A DNA stretch of 64,000 nt. It comes from Nitrospira sp. GTDB lineage: Bacteria > Nitrospirota > Nitrospiria > Nitrospirales > Nitrospiraceae. This document shows, piece by piece, positions 35,775 through 44,838 of the stretch. Every line of letters begins with the position of its first letter. The stretch's first letter is position 1. The stretch lies in assembly GCA_035968315.1 (NCBI GenBank), contig JAVYIN010000005.1, forward strand, positions 744,001 to 808,000, in the 5' to 3' direction. Below the pieces are notes generated by a model. It was not told the origin of the DNA and did no database searches. It saw nothing but the letters and a program-made list of their open reading frames with translations. The translations under genes were made by a program, and so were the position numbers.

Positions 35775-36890
35775 GTGGCTAAACGAGACTATTACGAGAT
35801 TCTCGGCGTTGAGAAAAACGTCTCCGATGAGGAGCTGAAAAAAGCCTATCGGAAAATGGCCCGCCAGCACCATCCTGACCTGCACACCGGCGACGATCAG
35901 AAAAAAGCAGCCGAAGAAAAGTTCAAAGAGATCAATGAAGCCTACGAAACGCTGAGCGATCAGGAAAAGCGGAAACGCTATGACATGTTCGGGCACGCCG
36001 GGGCTCAACAAGGCAGCGGATTCGAAGGGTTCGGCGGCCAAGCCGGCGGGTTCGGCGATGTCTTCAACGATATCTTCGAAGACTTCTTCGGCGGCCAGCG
36101 TGGCGGCAGCCGCGTCGAGCGCGGGAACGATCTGCAATACAATCTCGAGTTGAGCTTCGAAGAAGCGGTCTACGGGAAAGACGCCAAGCTGAAGATTCCC
36201 CGCTGGGAGACCTGCGGCGACTGCAACGGCACGGGCGCCAAATCAGCCGCATCGATCAAGACCTGTCCCAGCTGCAAAGGCGCCGGCCAGCTCCGGTTCC
36301 AACAAGGATTTTTCAGTGTCAGCCGCCCCTGCGGCCAGTGCGACGGCGCCGGCCAGATCGTGACGGAGCCCTGCCCCGCCTGCCAAGGCCGCCAACGGGT
36401 CTATCGCGAGCGTACCATCGCCGTGCATATTCCGGCCGGCATCGAGTCCGGTATGCGCCTCCGCCTGTCCAATGAAGGCGAACATGGCGCCAACGCCGGC
36501 CCTCCGGGGGATCTCTACGTCGCCATCTCCGTCAAGCCCCATCCCGTCTTCCAGCGCAAAGGCATGGATATTCTCTGCGATGTTCCGGTGAACTTCATTA
36601 CCGCCACGCTGGGCGGCAAAATCGAAGTGCCGACCCTCAAAGGCGACACCGTCATCAAAATTCCAGCTGGCACGCAGCACGATAAGATCATGCGCCTGAA
36701 GGGACTGGGGGTGCCAAGCCTCAAAGGCAACCAGACCGGCGATCAGCTCTACATCATCAAGGTGCAAATCCCGACCAAACTCACGGCCCGCCAGAAAGAA
36801 CTCCTGACCGAATTCGCCAAGGAGAGCGGCATGGTCATGGAAGCCGATGGGGATGGGTTCTTCGACAAGATGAAGACGTTCTTCGAGTAA
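35775..36890 (+). CDS. dnaJ: Chaperone DnaJ (Hsp40, type I)
   Basis: The 371-residue protein has a J domain with the HPD tripeptide (ARQHHPDLHTG), a Gly/Phe-rich stretch (about 75-112), four zinc-binding CxxCxGxG repeats (CGDCNGTG, CPSCKGAG, CGQCDGAG, CPACQGRQ, the last one without its final Gly), and the two C-terminal substrate domains. It starts at GTG, 39 bases after the dnaK terminator. DnaJ recruits DnaK to client proteins and stimulates its ATPase. Confidence 0.97.
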   Translation: MAKRDYYEILGVEKNVSDEELKKAYRKMARQHHPDLHTGDDQKKAAEEKFKEINEAYETLSDQEKRKRYDMFGHAGAQQGSGFEGFGGQAGGFGDVFNDIFEDFFGGQRGGSRVERGNDLQYNLELSFEEAVYGKDAKLKIPRWETCGDCNGTGAKSAASIKTCPSCKGAGQLRFQQGFFSVSRPCGQCDGAGQIVTEPCPACQGRQRVYRERTIAVHIPAGIESGMRLRLSNEGEHGANAGPPGDLYVAISVKPHPVFQRKGMDILCDVPVNFITATLGGKIEVPTLKGDTVIKIPAGTQHDKIMRLKGLGVPSLKGNQTGDQLYIIKVQIPTKLTARQKELLTEFAKESGMVMEADGDGFFDKMKTFFE

Positions 36891-36929
36891 CGTCCCGCGC
36901 ACAGTGTGTCTTCGCCAGACTGAGTGCCT

Positions 36930-37670
36930 ATGCCGATCTTCTTTCTCCCCGCTCACGCCGTCACCCCTCCCTCCATCACCGTGCCTGCTGAATTGCTGGC
37001 CCATCTGCGCGACAGCCTCCGCGTCGAAGTTGGGGAAGAAGTTATCTTTGCCGATGGCCAGGGCGCTCGCTATCGAACGGAGATTACGCACAGCTCCAAA
37101 CAGGGTCTTAGCGGACGGATTATCGAGACATTGCAGGAACCGCCCAGGCAGGCCCCTGCCGTCATGCTTGGGCAAGCCCTCCTCAAGGGCGAGAAAATGG
37201 ATTGGGTGATTCAGAAAGCGACGGAGTTAGGCGTGAGCCAAATCGTCCCAATCCAAAGCCGCCATACGATCGTGCAGCTCAGGCCGGAACGCGTCGAATC
37301 CCAACTGGCCCGCTGGCAGCGTATTGCCCTCGAAGCCGCCCAGCAATCGGAACAATGGCGCATACCGACGATCGCACAACCGAAATCGATGAGAGATGTC
37401 TGCGCGAGCCCATCAGGCGAATCAGTCCGCCTCCTGCTGGCCGAGCGGCGTGACGGGGAGAGTTTACGGACCCTGTCACTACCGACGACAGCCACGGCAT
37501 CGATCTTGGCACTGATAGGACCTGAAGGGGGATGGACGGAAGAGGAAATGAACCAGGCGGAACAGTCAGGGTATCTGCCGATTACTCTCGGTCAGCACAT
37601 TCTCAGAGCCGAAACAGCGGCCATCACGACCGTAGGAATCCTCCAGCACCGGCTCGGAGAACTGGGCTAA
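36930..37670 (+). CDS. rsmE: 16S rRNA m3U1498 methyltransferase
   Basis: RsmE methylates U1498 of 16S rRNA with S-adenosylmethionine. The 246 residues have an N-terminal OB-like RNA-binding part (MPIFFLP), a SPOUT knot C-terminal domain with ALIGPEGGWTEEEMNQA and LGQHILRAETAAI, the RsmE signature. A GTG 6 bases upstream (36924) is an alternative start. It follows dnaJ after about 40 bases and may be on the same transcript. Confidence 0.94.
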   Translation: MPIFFLPAHAVTPPSITVPAELLAHLRDSLRVEVGEEVIFADGQGARYRTEITHSSKQGLSGRIIETLQEPPRQAPAVMLGQALLKGEKMDWVIQKATELGVSQIVPIQSRHTIVQLRPERVESQLARWQRIALEAAQQSEQWRIPTIAQPKSMRDVCASPSGESVRLLLAERRDGESLRTLSLPTTATASILALIGPEGGWTEEEMNQAEQSGYLPITLGQHILRAETAAITTVGILQHRLGELG

Positions 37671-37678
37671 CGTTTTCT

Positions 37679-38659
37679 CTAACGGTGAGTTTCCAACTGC
37701 ACAATCGTTCCGCCCTCGCCGCTCGCCCAACCATGGCTGGCATCAGCGAACGAGAGGCCAAATAAGGAAGAAGCCGAAACCGGTTTTCCTTCACTCCACG
37801 AAAAGCCGGCATCGGTGGTCCGATACAGCATCCCGCGCTCGCCAACAATCCAGCCTTCTTGCGCAGTTGTGAAGCGAACCTTCAAGAGATCGATGACTTT
37901 TGTGCAAGTCTTGCCACAGGGCAACGTCCGATCGATCCACTTGGTGCCGCCATCGTTCGTCTGAAACAGCGCGCCGGCATTGCCCACCGCCCATCCCGTC
38001 GAGGCGTCGGTAAAATAGACGTCGAAGAAGGTCACGGCTCCTTGCGTCGCCTGCGGAATCCAGGTATCCCCCCCATCCTGAGTCGATAACACCGTCCCTA
38101 ATGCGCCGACGACCGTGCCGCGACGCTCATCGAGAAAATGGACGGCATAGAGAGCGGCGCTCGTTCCACTGGTCTGCTCCACCCAATGCACCCCGCCGTC
38201 GCTGGTGTGCAGAATGGTCCCCCCTCCTCCGACCGCCCATCCGGCCGTCGGGGAAGCGAAGTAGAGTCCATAGAGCGGCTGCTGCGTCTCCAGCGGATGG
38301 CCCGTCCAGCTTTCCCCGCCGTTCGTTGAGCGGCGAAGCGTGCCTCCGGCTCCTGTTACCCATCCCGTTTTTTGATCGATGAAAAAGACTCCCGTCAGCA
38401 ACGCCGTGGTCCCGCTCACCTGCTTCTTCCACTTCTTCCCGCCATCGGCCGTGCTGAACAGCGCTCCGCCTGACCCCACCGCCCACCCCGTCTTGGCATC
38501 CTTAAACTGGACCGCCATGAGCGTCATCGCGGTATTGGCTTTCTGCAGAGTCGTCACCAGCGTCTGATCGGCGGCCTGCGCGAACAGAGGGGTCGCCAGC
38601 ACTGACAGAGCGAGAACTACCCGAAGAGCGGACTGAATGGAATGGGAAGACCGTGTCAT
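37679..38659 (-). CDS. YCF48-type beta-propeller exported protein
   Basis: The 326-residue product has a signal peptide (cleaved after AQA, about residue 29) and about seven repeats built around GWAVG-GGxL-T-DGGxxW, each about 40 residues, as in YCF48/BNR-like propeller proteins. In cyanobacteria and plants such proteins assist photosystem assembly; in other bacteria they are periplasmic and of unknown role. A Cys pair near 245 (CGKTC) is unusual for the family. The TIG-domain gene in front ends 8 bases before its start, and AAAGGA lies upstream, so they are one operon. Confidence 0.88.
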   Translation of the reverse strand: MTRSSHSIQSALRVVLALSVLATPLFAQAADQTLVTTLQKANTAMTLMAVQFKDAKTGWAVGSGGALFSTADGGKKWKKQVSGTTALLTGVFFIDQKTGWVTGAGGTLRRSTNGGESWTGHPLETQQPLYGLYFASPTAGWAVGGGGTILHTSDGGVHWVEQTSGTSAALYAVHFLDERRGTVVGALGTVLSTQDGGDTWIPQATQGAVTFFDVYFTDASTGWAVGNAGALFQTNDGGTKWIDRTLPCGKTCTKVIDLLKVRFTTAQEGWIVGERGMLYRTTDAGFSWSEGKPVSASSLFGLSFADASHGWASGEGGTIVQLETHR

Positions 38660-38667
38660 GCGTTCCT

Positions 38668-40374
38668 TTATTGGCTCGTGCTGGCGTCAGGCCGGTTATT
38701 CTTCCAATAGCTGTCATCGGGCAGCCCCTTGGCCTCGATGGTGAACGATCCCGCTTCCAGCGTCAGCCATTGCTTGGGCGAGCAGCAGGTGCCATCGGGC
38801 AGCACATCCCACGAACCTCGCCGCACCACCAGCGGGCCGGTCGCCAGGTCGTCGAAAAACGCCCCGCGCTTGCCGATGCCGTAGAGGTTGCGATGGGGCA
38901 CTTTCACGACAATCTCAGTATCGGTCCACGATTGCACCATCGCCGCCGCGCCGTTGAACAAGACTTCCGTGCGCGACACGTTGGAGATGACCGTGCTGCC
39001 GGAATCCGGTTCGTTGATCTCGACATCCAGCCGCCGCTTGTACGCCTTCTGGCTCAACCCCAGCTCCGTATGTTCCGCGGTCTTGAGAAACGTCCCAAAC
39101 CCTTTGCCCTTGATCGTCACGAGCGCATCCAGCCCCGCCGACTTCGGATCGTAGGACTCAATCACCGGCGTCACCAGCGTGAACTCCCCCGCCTCGGTCA
39201 TCACTTCACCGCGCTCCTGGCAGCACGACCCGTCCGCCTTGGGTTTTGAGGCGCTCCGATAAATCCGCACCGGGCCGCTCTTCGCACTGAACGGCACCCA
39301 CACATCGATCCGGTCATCGTGCCAGCGGTAGATCACGGCCGGCACCCCGCCGATTTCGACGCGATTGTCGCCCTTGTTGAAATCCATAAAGCTGTAGGGG
39401 GTCGCGCCGCTTTCGGAGTAGAACCCGAAATGCTCCCCATGAATCTTCAGCAAGGTCCCGATCGGGGCGCTGGCCGGCGTGATCGACGCGGCTTTCGGCA
39501 CATGGACGGTAAAGGTGCCAAGCGTGCGCTGCCGGCCCTGATTCTTAAGGACCAGCGGCCCTGTCTCCGCCCCGAGCGGCACGTGGACCACGATCACATC
39601 GTCTTTCCATTGCGCCACGGTGGCCAGACTGCCGCCAATCAACACGGCATCGTCCGCGCCCTTCGCAGCCCCAAAGCCCTGGCCAAACAAGACAACCTTT
39701 GTCCCGGCCGGACCGCTCATCGGATCGACCCGCACGCTGGGGATCAAGGACAGCGAGACGGCATTGCTCGTCACATATTCCACCGGCGCGCAGCAGGATC
39801 CATCCGGCAAGGGATCGGAAGACGCCAGCCGCACCACCACGTCGCCGGAGGCGGCGTTCGTCGGAATCTCGACTTCGATCGTGTCGTCTTTCCACCGCCG
39901 GGGGCGCACGACAACCCCGCCGATCACCACATCATTCACCCCGAACATGGTGTTCGGATCCCGTGCGCCCGCCGTGGCGCCGAAATGCTGGCCGGTAATC
40001 GTGAGCACGGTCCCGCGCTCTGCCTCGGTCGGCGTGATCGCCTTGATCTGCGGCCCCACCACCGTGAACGTCCCGGCCGCCAACTTCTTCTTGCCGACAA
40101 ACACCTCGACCAGCCCGGTCGTGGCTTTCACCGGCACCTTGACCTCGACCAGATCGGACTCCCAGCGCTGAATCAGCGCGGGCAAGCCCGCAAACGTCAC
40201 CTTATTAAATTGGACGGACTTGAAGCTGCCGAGCCCCTTGCCGCTCAACACCACGGTCGAGCCGGGCGTCGCCGTTGTAGGCGTGACCTCAATGGCCGGC
40301 TGGCCCGCATAGGATAGATGAGAAAGCAGGGCTCCGAGAGCCGCCACTGCGATGATGACTCGTAGAAGCGTCAT
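38668..40374 (-). CDS. Secreted protein with five TIG/IPT repeats
   Basis: The 568-residue product has a signal peptide (cleaved after SYA, about 23) and five IPT/TIG immunoglobulin-like repeats (starts near 26, 107, 213, 293 and 403). Three of them carry a DGSCC or DGTCC motif (191-195, 381-385, 527-531) with a vicinal Cys pair. TIG repeats build extended cell-surface or periplasmic proteins. It is the first gene of the operon with the YCF48-type protein. The conserved Cys pairs could form disulfides or bind metal. No further domain recognised. Confidence 0.85.
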   Translation of the reverse strand: MTLLRVIIAVAALGALLSHLSYAGQPAIEVTPTTATPGSTVVLSGKGLGSFKSVQFNKVTFAGLPALIQRWESDLVEVKVPVKATTGLVEVFVGKKKLAAGTFTVVGPQIKAITPTEAERGTVLTITGQHFGATAGARDPNTMFGVNDVVIGGVVVRPRRWKDDTIEVEIPTNAASGDVVVRLASSDPLPDGSCCAPVEYVTSNAVSLSLIPSVRVDPMSGPAGTKVVLFGQGFGAAKGADDAVLIGGSLATVAQWKDDVIVVHVPLGAETGPLVLKNQGRQRTLGTFTVHVPKAASITPASAPIGTLLKIHGEHFGFYSESGATPYSFMDFNKGDNRVEIGGVPAVIYRWHDDRIDVWVPFSAKSGPVRIYRSASKPKADGSCCQERGEVMTEAGEFTLVTPVIESYDPKSAGLDALVTIKGKGFGTFLKTAEHTELGLSQKAYKRRLDVEINEPDSGSTVISNVSRTEVLFNGAAAMVQSWTDTEIVVKVPHRNLYGIGKRGAFFDDLATGPLVVRRGSWDVLPDGTCCSPKQWLTLEAGSFTIEAKGLPDDSYWKNNRPDASTSQ

Positions 40375-40394
40375 GACACCTCTCCTCTATGTCT

Positions 40395-40410
40395 GCGTGA
40401 TACATCACGC
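40395..40410. promoter_or_regulatory. Inverted repeat in the leader of the TIG/YCF48 operon
   Basis: Two 7-base arms, GCGTGAT and ATCACGC, are separated by AC, 21 bases in front of the TIG start codon. It could be an operator or an RNA hairpin over the translation start region. Confidence 0.55.
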
Positions 40411-40531
40411 GATCAGGTTCAGAGTCCGCTCAGAATGATCGAAAGACACTTCCCTGCACGTGGCACGAGAACCCCACGCACCGGATTAGGAAGGAGCCAC
40501 CGGGGTACAACGTGAAGCGAGGGACGGTCGG

Positions 40532-40561
40532 ACTATAACAAGCAGATTTTTCGAGTGTCAA
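40532..40561 (-). promoter_or_regulatory. Sigma-70-like promoter of the TIG/YCF48 operon
   Basis: On the minus strand, -35 TTGACA (40556-40561) and -10 TATAGT (40532-40537) are separated by 18 bases. The expected transcript would start near 40525 and carry a leader of about 150 bases. Confidence 0.7.
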
Positions 40562-40573
40562 GGCGAGCAATGA

Positions 40574-41035
40574 CTACGGCATTACTTGCACAATCAATTC
40601 GATTTCGACTGGCGCCTGCCGAGGAAGCTCCGCGGCGCCGACAGCCACGCGGGCGTGTTTGCCTGCTTCGCCGAACACCGCCACGAGGAGGTCTGAGGCA
40701 CCGTTGAGGACTTGAGGCTGGTCTGTAAAGCCAGGCGCCGAGGCAATGTGGCCGACCATCTTTACGATTCGCTTCACTTTATCCAGCGACCCGACTTCAC
40801 CCTGAATGATCGCCAGTGCGTTGAGCGCGGCTACTTTCGACGCTTCCATCCCCTGCTCGATCGACAACCCCTGTCCCAGCTTGCCGGTCATGATGAGCTG
40901 CCCGTCCCTCGATGGCAGCACCCCTGACAAGAATAAGAGATCCCCCGCCCGCACCACCGGCACATAATTCGCCACCGGCTTCGGTGCCGACGGCAATTCG
41001 AGATTCAGCGCTTTCAACTTGGCATCAATCGACAT
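40574..41035 (-). CDS. RidA-family protein (YjgF/YER057c/UK114)
   Basis: The 153-residue protein belongs to the RidA family, whose founding member hydrolyses reactive enamine/imine intermediates from PLP enzymes. Core strands [58 protein letters not shown] are family signatures; the Arg in KHARVAVG matches the active-site Arg. The start used has AAGGAG 6 bases upstream; a longer open frame upstream overlaps deoB. deoB ends 10 bases ahead, so the gene is last in the deoB transcript. Confidence 0.92.
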   Translation of the reverse strand: MSIDAKLKALNLELPSAPKPVANYVPVVRAGDLLFLSGVLPSRDGQLIMTGKLGQGLSIEQGMEASKVAALNALAIIQGEVGSLDKVKRIVKMVGHIASAPGFTDQPQVLNGASDLLVAVFGEAGKHARVAVGAAELPRQAPVEIELIVQVMP

Positions 41036-41045
41036 CCTGCACTCC

Positions 41046-42203
41046 TTATCCCACACGGAGGGCGTCGAAAAAACTCTCCCCGACCGGCATGCGCTCCGCG
41101 CGCAAGGCTTCGACGATCGTCTGGCCCAAATCTGCGGCAGAGGGCCTGGCGCCAAGATTCACGCCTTGAGCCAGCTTGGGACCGGTAGTCAAGATCGGCA
41201 CGTATTCACGAGTCGGCGTCCTGGCGCCACGGGTCACATCCCGTCCATGATCGCCCGTCAGCACGAGCAAATCCCCGACTCGCAGATGTTCACATAACTC
41301 GGGGAGTCGCCGGTCGAACGCCTCCAATGCGCTCGCCGCCGCAGCCGGCTCATCCGGAAACAGGTCCAGGCTCACATACAACAGGCCGCGCGGCATTTTC
41401 CGAAGCATCTTGACGGTTTCCTCAAACGCCGCCGTTACCGTGAGCGCGGGAAACGCTCTGGTAAATCCGCGTCCCGCGAATAAATCAGGCGCTTTCCCGA
41501 CACCCATCACAATCTGCCCGGATCGATTCAACACATCGAGCATCGTCACCGCCGGCGGCTCGGCAATAAAATCCTTCCGGCTGGCGTGGAACTGGAACGA
41601 TCCGGCTTCGCCGGTGAACGAATGCGCGACAATCCGCTGCGGTCCCGCCGAGCTGGTGAACAGCTTGCGCAGTTCACGGCAGCGTTGTTCCAGCTCGACG
41701 ACCGGCAACATAGTTGGGTGCGCCGCCACGTGACAGGTCCAGCCGCCATCGGTCCAGACAATGGGCGCGCCATTCGACAGATGCTCGGCGCCGTGTTCCT
41801 CGACCAGCCCCTTGAGAGATCCCACCCGGTTGCCGATCACCTTGCGCCCCAATACCTGTTCAAGCTGCTGGATGACCGCGAGGGGAAATTGGGATCGAAA
41901 TGGGGAAGCCGCGCGCGACTGGATGACGCCGCACGTTTCCCAATAGCCGGTGACGGAATCGATGCCCTGCGAGGCGAATCCCATGCGCCCGAAACAGCCG
42001 TTCATCTGAGTCATCGCGCGCACCCCAGCCACCTGCGCGAGATGCCCGAGGCCCAAGGTTTCCAGATTCGGCAGGCTCAGGCCGCCGACCGTTTCAGCCA
42101 AATGCCCCAGCGTATTGGCATCGGCATCGCCATAGTCGGACGCATCGGGCAATGCGCCGATGCCGAACCCATCGATGACGAGCAACACAACTCGATTAAT
42201 CAT
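41046..42203 (-). CDS. deoB: Phosphopentomutase
   Basis: DeoB interconverts (deoxy)ribose 1- and 5-phosphate. The 385-residue protein has the alkaline-phosphatase-fold metal sites: VLLVIDGFGIGALPDA at the N-terminus, DANTLGHLAE, SVTGYWETCG (family TxTGHWE) with the phospho-acceptor Thr, and LTGDHGRD at the C-terminus. The usual cap residues are partly replaced (GAPIVWTDGGWTCHVAAHP), so the enzyme is a divergent member. A TATAGT hexamer ends 9 bases before the ATG and no SD is visible, which suggests a leaderless message. deoC is nearby, with a PilZ gene in between. Confidence 0.9.
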   Translation of the reverse strand: MINRVVLLVIDGFGIGALPDASDYGDADANTLGHLAETVGGLSLPNLETLGLGHLAQVAGVRAMTQMNGCFGRMGFASQGIDSVTGYWETCGVIQSRAASPFRSQFPLAVIQQLEQVLGRKVIGNRVGSLKGLVEEHGAEHLSNGAPIVWTDGGWTCHVAAHPTMLPVVELEQRCRELRKLFTSSAGPQRIVAHSFTGEAGSFQFHASRKDFIAEPPAVTMLDVLNRSGQIVMGVGKAPDLFAGRGFTRAFPALTVTAAFEETVKMLRKMPRGLLYVSLDLFPDEPAAAASALEAFDRRLPELCEHLRVGDLLVLTGDHGRDVTRGARTPTREYVPILTTGPKLAQGVNLGARPSAADLGQTIVEALRAERMPVGESFFDALRVG

Positions 42204-42283
42204 GCGCGCACTATAGCAAAAAGGCCTGGGAGGACAAAGATCATTCCACGTATGGGCATGAAGATACTTGAGGCAGGGGCCTG

Positions 42284-42598
42284 CTACGCAGCCTGGGAAC
42301 GAAACAGATACCGCTCGATGCTCTTCCGTGCCGATCGTGCGATGACGCGGAACTCGAGGCCAAACTCACGCCTGGTCATCCAGCACACACGGGCCAGCTC
42401 CACCTGCAGCGGATCCGTCATCCCGGGAATCGTGATGGAGAGCGACGCATACCCGTCCTGCGGAACCGGCACAGCGCTTTCAATCGCACACCCCCACTCG
42501 GACAGATTGTAGATCGTTCCGGTTCCCGTCACATTCTCAATGACAAAGGACACCGGACAATTCACCGACACCCGTGGAGCCCGCCGTGCGTCTTGCAT
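42284..42598 (-). CDS. PilZ domain protein between deoC and deoB
   Basis: The 104-residue PilZ protein begins MQDARRAPRVSVNCPVSF (RRxxR signature nearby) with AGGAG 7 bases upstream; the middle IYNLSEWGCAIES matches the NxSxxG signature, so cyclic-di-GMP binding is likely. It starts only 10 bases after deoC, so it is probably co-transcribed. Position between two nucleoside-catabolism genes is unexpected. Confidence 0.88.
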   Translation of the reverse strand: MQDARRAPRVSVNCPVSFVIENVTGTGTIYNLSEWGCAIESAVPVPQDGYASLSITIPGMTDPLQVELARVCWMTRREFGLEFRVIARSARKSIERYLFRSQAA

Positions 42599-42608
42599 AC
42601 ATCCACTC

Positions 42609-43280
42609 CTAGTTCGGTCTCTGGTCCTTCCACTCACCGATGATCTTGAGGCTCGCGCTGGTACCGATGCGATCCGCTCCGGCTTCGAGCATCGCCAGCG
42701 TGGTCTTCCAATCCCGGATGCCCCCCGACGCCTTCACCTTCGCCCTGCCGGCGACGGCCTGCTTCATCAGCCGCACATCCTCAACCGTGGCGCCCGCCGC
42801 GCCGAATCCGGTCGAGGTCTTCACATAATCCGCCCCCGCTTCGACGACGAGATGGCAGGCGGCGATCTTTTCCTCTTGCGTGAGATAGCAGGTTTCAAGA
42901 ATGACCTTGTGCTCAACCTTCGGCGTCGCCTGCACCACTTCCACAATGTCCTGGCGGACATAGGCCTGATCGCCCGACTTCAAGCGGCTGACATTGATGA
43001 CCATGTCCAACACCTGGGCGCCCCGTACCACCGCCTCGACCGCCTCCGCCACCTTCGCCTTCGTCGTATGGCCTCCGAGCGGGAATCCGATCGGAATGCC
43101 GACGCGGATTGACGTGCCGGCCACGGCGGCCACTGCTTCATCGACATAACATGGCGGCACGAAAATCACCACAAAACCATGATCTTTTGCATCCTGGCAC
43201 AAGCGCAGCACATCGGCTTTCGTCGCCTCCGGCCGCAACACCGTGTGATCTAGCAGAGCAGGCACATTCCAATCAGCCAT
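42609..43280 (-). CDS. deoC: Deoxyribose-phosphate aldolase
   Basis: The enzyme splits deoxyribose 5-phosphate into glyceraldehyde 3-phosphate and acetaldehyde. The 223-residue form shows LLDHTVLRPEATKADV, GIPIGFPLGGHTTKAKV, VLDMVINVSRLKSGD, KVILETCYLT and ADYVKTSTGFGAAGAT (the Schiff-base Lys is in YVKTSTGFG). A start at 43292 (GTG) lies too close to the GAGGAG; the ATG at 43280 fits better. mltG ends 17 bases upstream of it. Confidence 0.95.
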   Translation of the reverse strand: MADWNVPALLDHTVLRPEATKADVLRLCQDAKDHGFVVIFVPPCYVDEAVAAVAGTSIRVGIPIGFPLGGHTTKAKVAEAVEAVVRGAQVLDMVINVSRLKSGDQAYVRQDIVEVVQATPKVEHKVILETCYLTQEEKIAACHLVVEAGADYVKTSTGFGAAGATVEDVRLMKQAVAGRAKVKASGGIRDWKTTLAMLEAGADRIGTSASLKIIGEWKDQRPN

Positions 43281-43297
43281 GAGATGACACACTCCTC

Positions 43298-44335
43298 TTA
43301 CGTTCGGGTTCGATGCTGATGCGAGAAAAACTGCTTCTGGTATTTCTCGACCGCTTTGTTATGTTCAACCAGCGTCGCGGAGAACTGATGGGTCCCGTCA
43401 TTCTTTGACACAAAATACAGATACGGTGAGGCGGCAGGATAGAGTGCCGCCCTGATCGACTGTGCGCCGGGACTGGCGATCGGACCGGGTGGAAGCCCGC
43501 CCCACCGATAGGTGTTATACGGGCTGGGATTCGACAGGTCCTTCTTGTGGAGATTCCCGTCGAAATTCGGCAGCCCATAGATGACCGTCGGATCGCTCTG
43601 CAAGGGAATCCGTTTCTTCAAGCGGTTGTGAAAGACCGCGGCAATCTGCGGCCGTTCGTCGCCTGCGCCCGTCTCCTTCTCGATCACCGAAGCGAGCGTG
43701 AGCACTTCGTGTTTCGTCAGATGAATATCGTTCGCCCGGGCCTGCCATTCGGTGTTGAAGACCTGGTTGAGCTGCTCGACCATCGTCCGAATCACATCCT
43801 TGGCAGCCATCGGTCTGGGAAACCGGTAGGTGTCCGGGTAGAGATACCCTTCCAGCGTTTCAGCTGAAATGCCCAAACTCTTGATGAACGCCTTCTCTTT
43901 GACCAGCCGGAGAAACTCGGAGCGATCCGTAATCTGCTGCTGGGCCAGCACATCGGCGATCTGCGCCATCGTGTAGCCCTCGGGAATCGTTACCGAATGG
44001 AGCACCACACGGCCGGCGATGAGCTTGGCCAGAATATCCGCCGGCGCCATCGCCGGATTCAACTCATATTCTCCCGGATGGATCTTGCGCTCCGCCTCCT
44101 GGGCCTTGCCGAGCAGCACGAACGCCGAGCGGCTCTTAATCAGACGCTCCCGTTCCAACGCGCTCGCCACCTTTTGAAAGGTCGCGCCTTCAGGGATCAC
44201 GACGAGGGTTGAGGGAGGATGCTCGGATTCTGGTACGACCGGGGCTTCAGCCCATTTCATCATCATCCGATACCCGGCCAGACCGGCGAGCACGGCGGCG
44301 AGGACGAGCACGCTCAGGGTCATGCGAAAGGTCAT
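43298..44335 (-). CDS. mltG: Endolytic peptidoglycan transglycosylase MltG
   Basis: MltG cleaves nascent glycan strands and ends their elongation. The 345-residue protein has one N-terminal membrane helix (about 5-25), a LysM-like part (TLVVIPEGATFQKVASAL), and the YceG catalytic domain with Glu219 in ASVIEKETGAGDER; then AVFHNRLKKRIPLQSDPTVIYGL. Its 5' end overlaps the ruvX reading frame by 89 bases, and no clear SD precedes it, so translation is probably coupled to ruvX. Confidence 0.94.
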   Translation of the reverse strand: MTFRMTLSVLVLAAVLAGLAGYRMMMKWAEAPVVPESEHPPSTLVVIPEGATFQKVASALERERLIKSRSAFVLLGKAQEAERKIHPGEYELNPAMAPADILAKLIAGRVVLHSVTIPEGYTMAQIADVLAQQQITDRSEFLRLVKEKAFIKSLGISAETLEGYLYPDTYRFPRPMAAKDVIRTMVEQLNQVFNTEWQARANDIHLTKHEVLTLASVIEKETGAGDERPQIAAVFHNRLKKRIPLQSDPTVIYGLPNFDGNLHKKDLSNPSPYNTYRWGGLPPGPIASPGAQSIRAALYPAASPYLYFVSKNDGTHQFSATLVEHNKAVEKYQKQFFSHQHRTRT

Positions 44336-44834
44336 AGGAGCGATCGACTAGTTCGTGATGGGGATCACCTGGCTCACTGCCTTCTTCGGCATCGGCCGGC
44401 CTGTTCTGAAGCGGCGGCGGCGCGTGAGCCTCCAAGTAACTCTGCAACAAGAACGCGGCGGCAATCCGATCGACGATGCCTTTCCGGTCCTTGCGGCTGA
44501 CATCGGCGGCGATCAGCAGCTCTTGCGCCTCCGACGTCGTCAGCCGTTCGTCCCAGGTCACTACCGGAACCGGGAGCGCCTCGGCCAAAGGCACCAGAAA
44601 CTGATGGACCGCCTGCACCGCCGGCCCTTCTTCACCGCCCAACCGCAGCGGGAGCCCGAGCACCACCCGCTCTGCGTCATGCGTCCGCACAAGATCCTGA
44701 ATGTGGGCAATGTCCTGATCCAGCGTGCGCCGCTCGTAGGTTTCCAGCGGCTGCGCGGTCCAGCCCATTTCATCGCTCAACGCCACGCCGATCCGTTTCG
44801 TGCCGTAATCCAGTGCCAGAATGCGGCGTGGCAT
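44247..44834 (-). CDS. ruvX: Putative pre-16S rRNA nuclease YqgF/RuvX
   Basis: The RNase-H-fold protein acts in 5' maturation of 16S rRNA. The 195 residues contain ILALDYGTKRIGVALSD (first catalytic Asp), VVLGLPLRLGGEEGP, TWDERLTTSEA and DRIAAAFLLQSYLE (last Asp). The start used is the ATG at 44834, 5 bases before the end of alaS. The family normally ends about residue 150; the last 45 residues are a charged extension (RARPRRRARRSGRVSDDDEMG) that overlaps the start of mltG. Confidence 0.93.
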   Translation of the reverse strand: MPRRILALDYGTKRIGVALSDEMGWTAQPLETYERRTLDQDIAHIQDLVRTHDAERVVLGLPLRLGGEEGPAVQAVHQFLVPLAEALPVPVVTWDERLTTSEAQELLIAADVSRKDRKGIVDRIAAAFLLQSYLEAHAPPPLQNRPADAEEGSEPGDPHHELVDRSYDLSHDPERARPRRRARRSGRVSDDDEMG

Positions 44835-44838
44835 CAGT

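Noticed and set aside
39319-40317. A 332-codon plus-strand frame
   Set aside because: It is antisense to the TIG-repeat gene and has no independent support.
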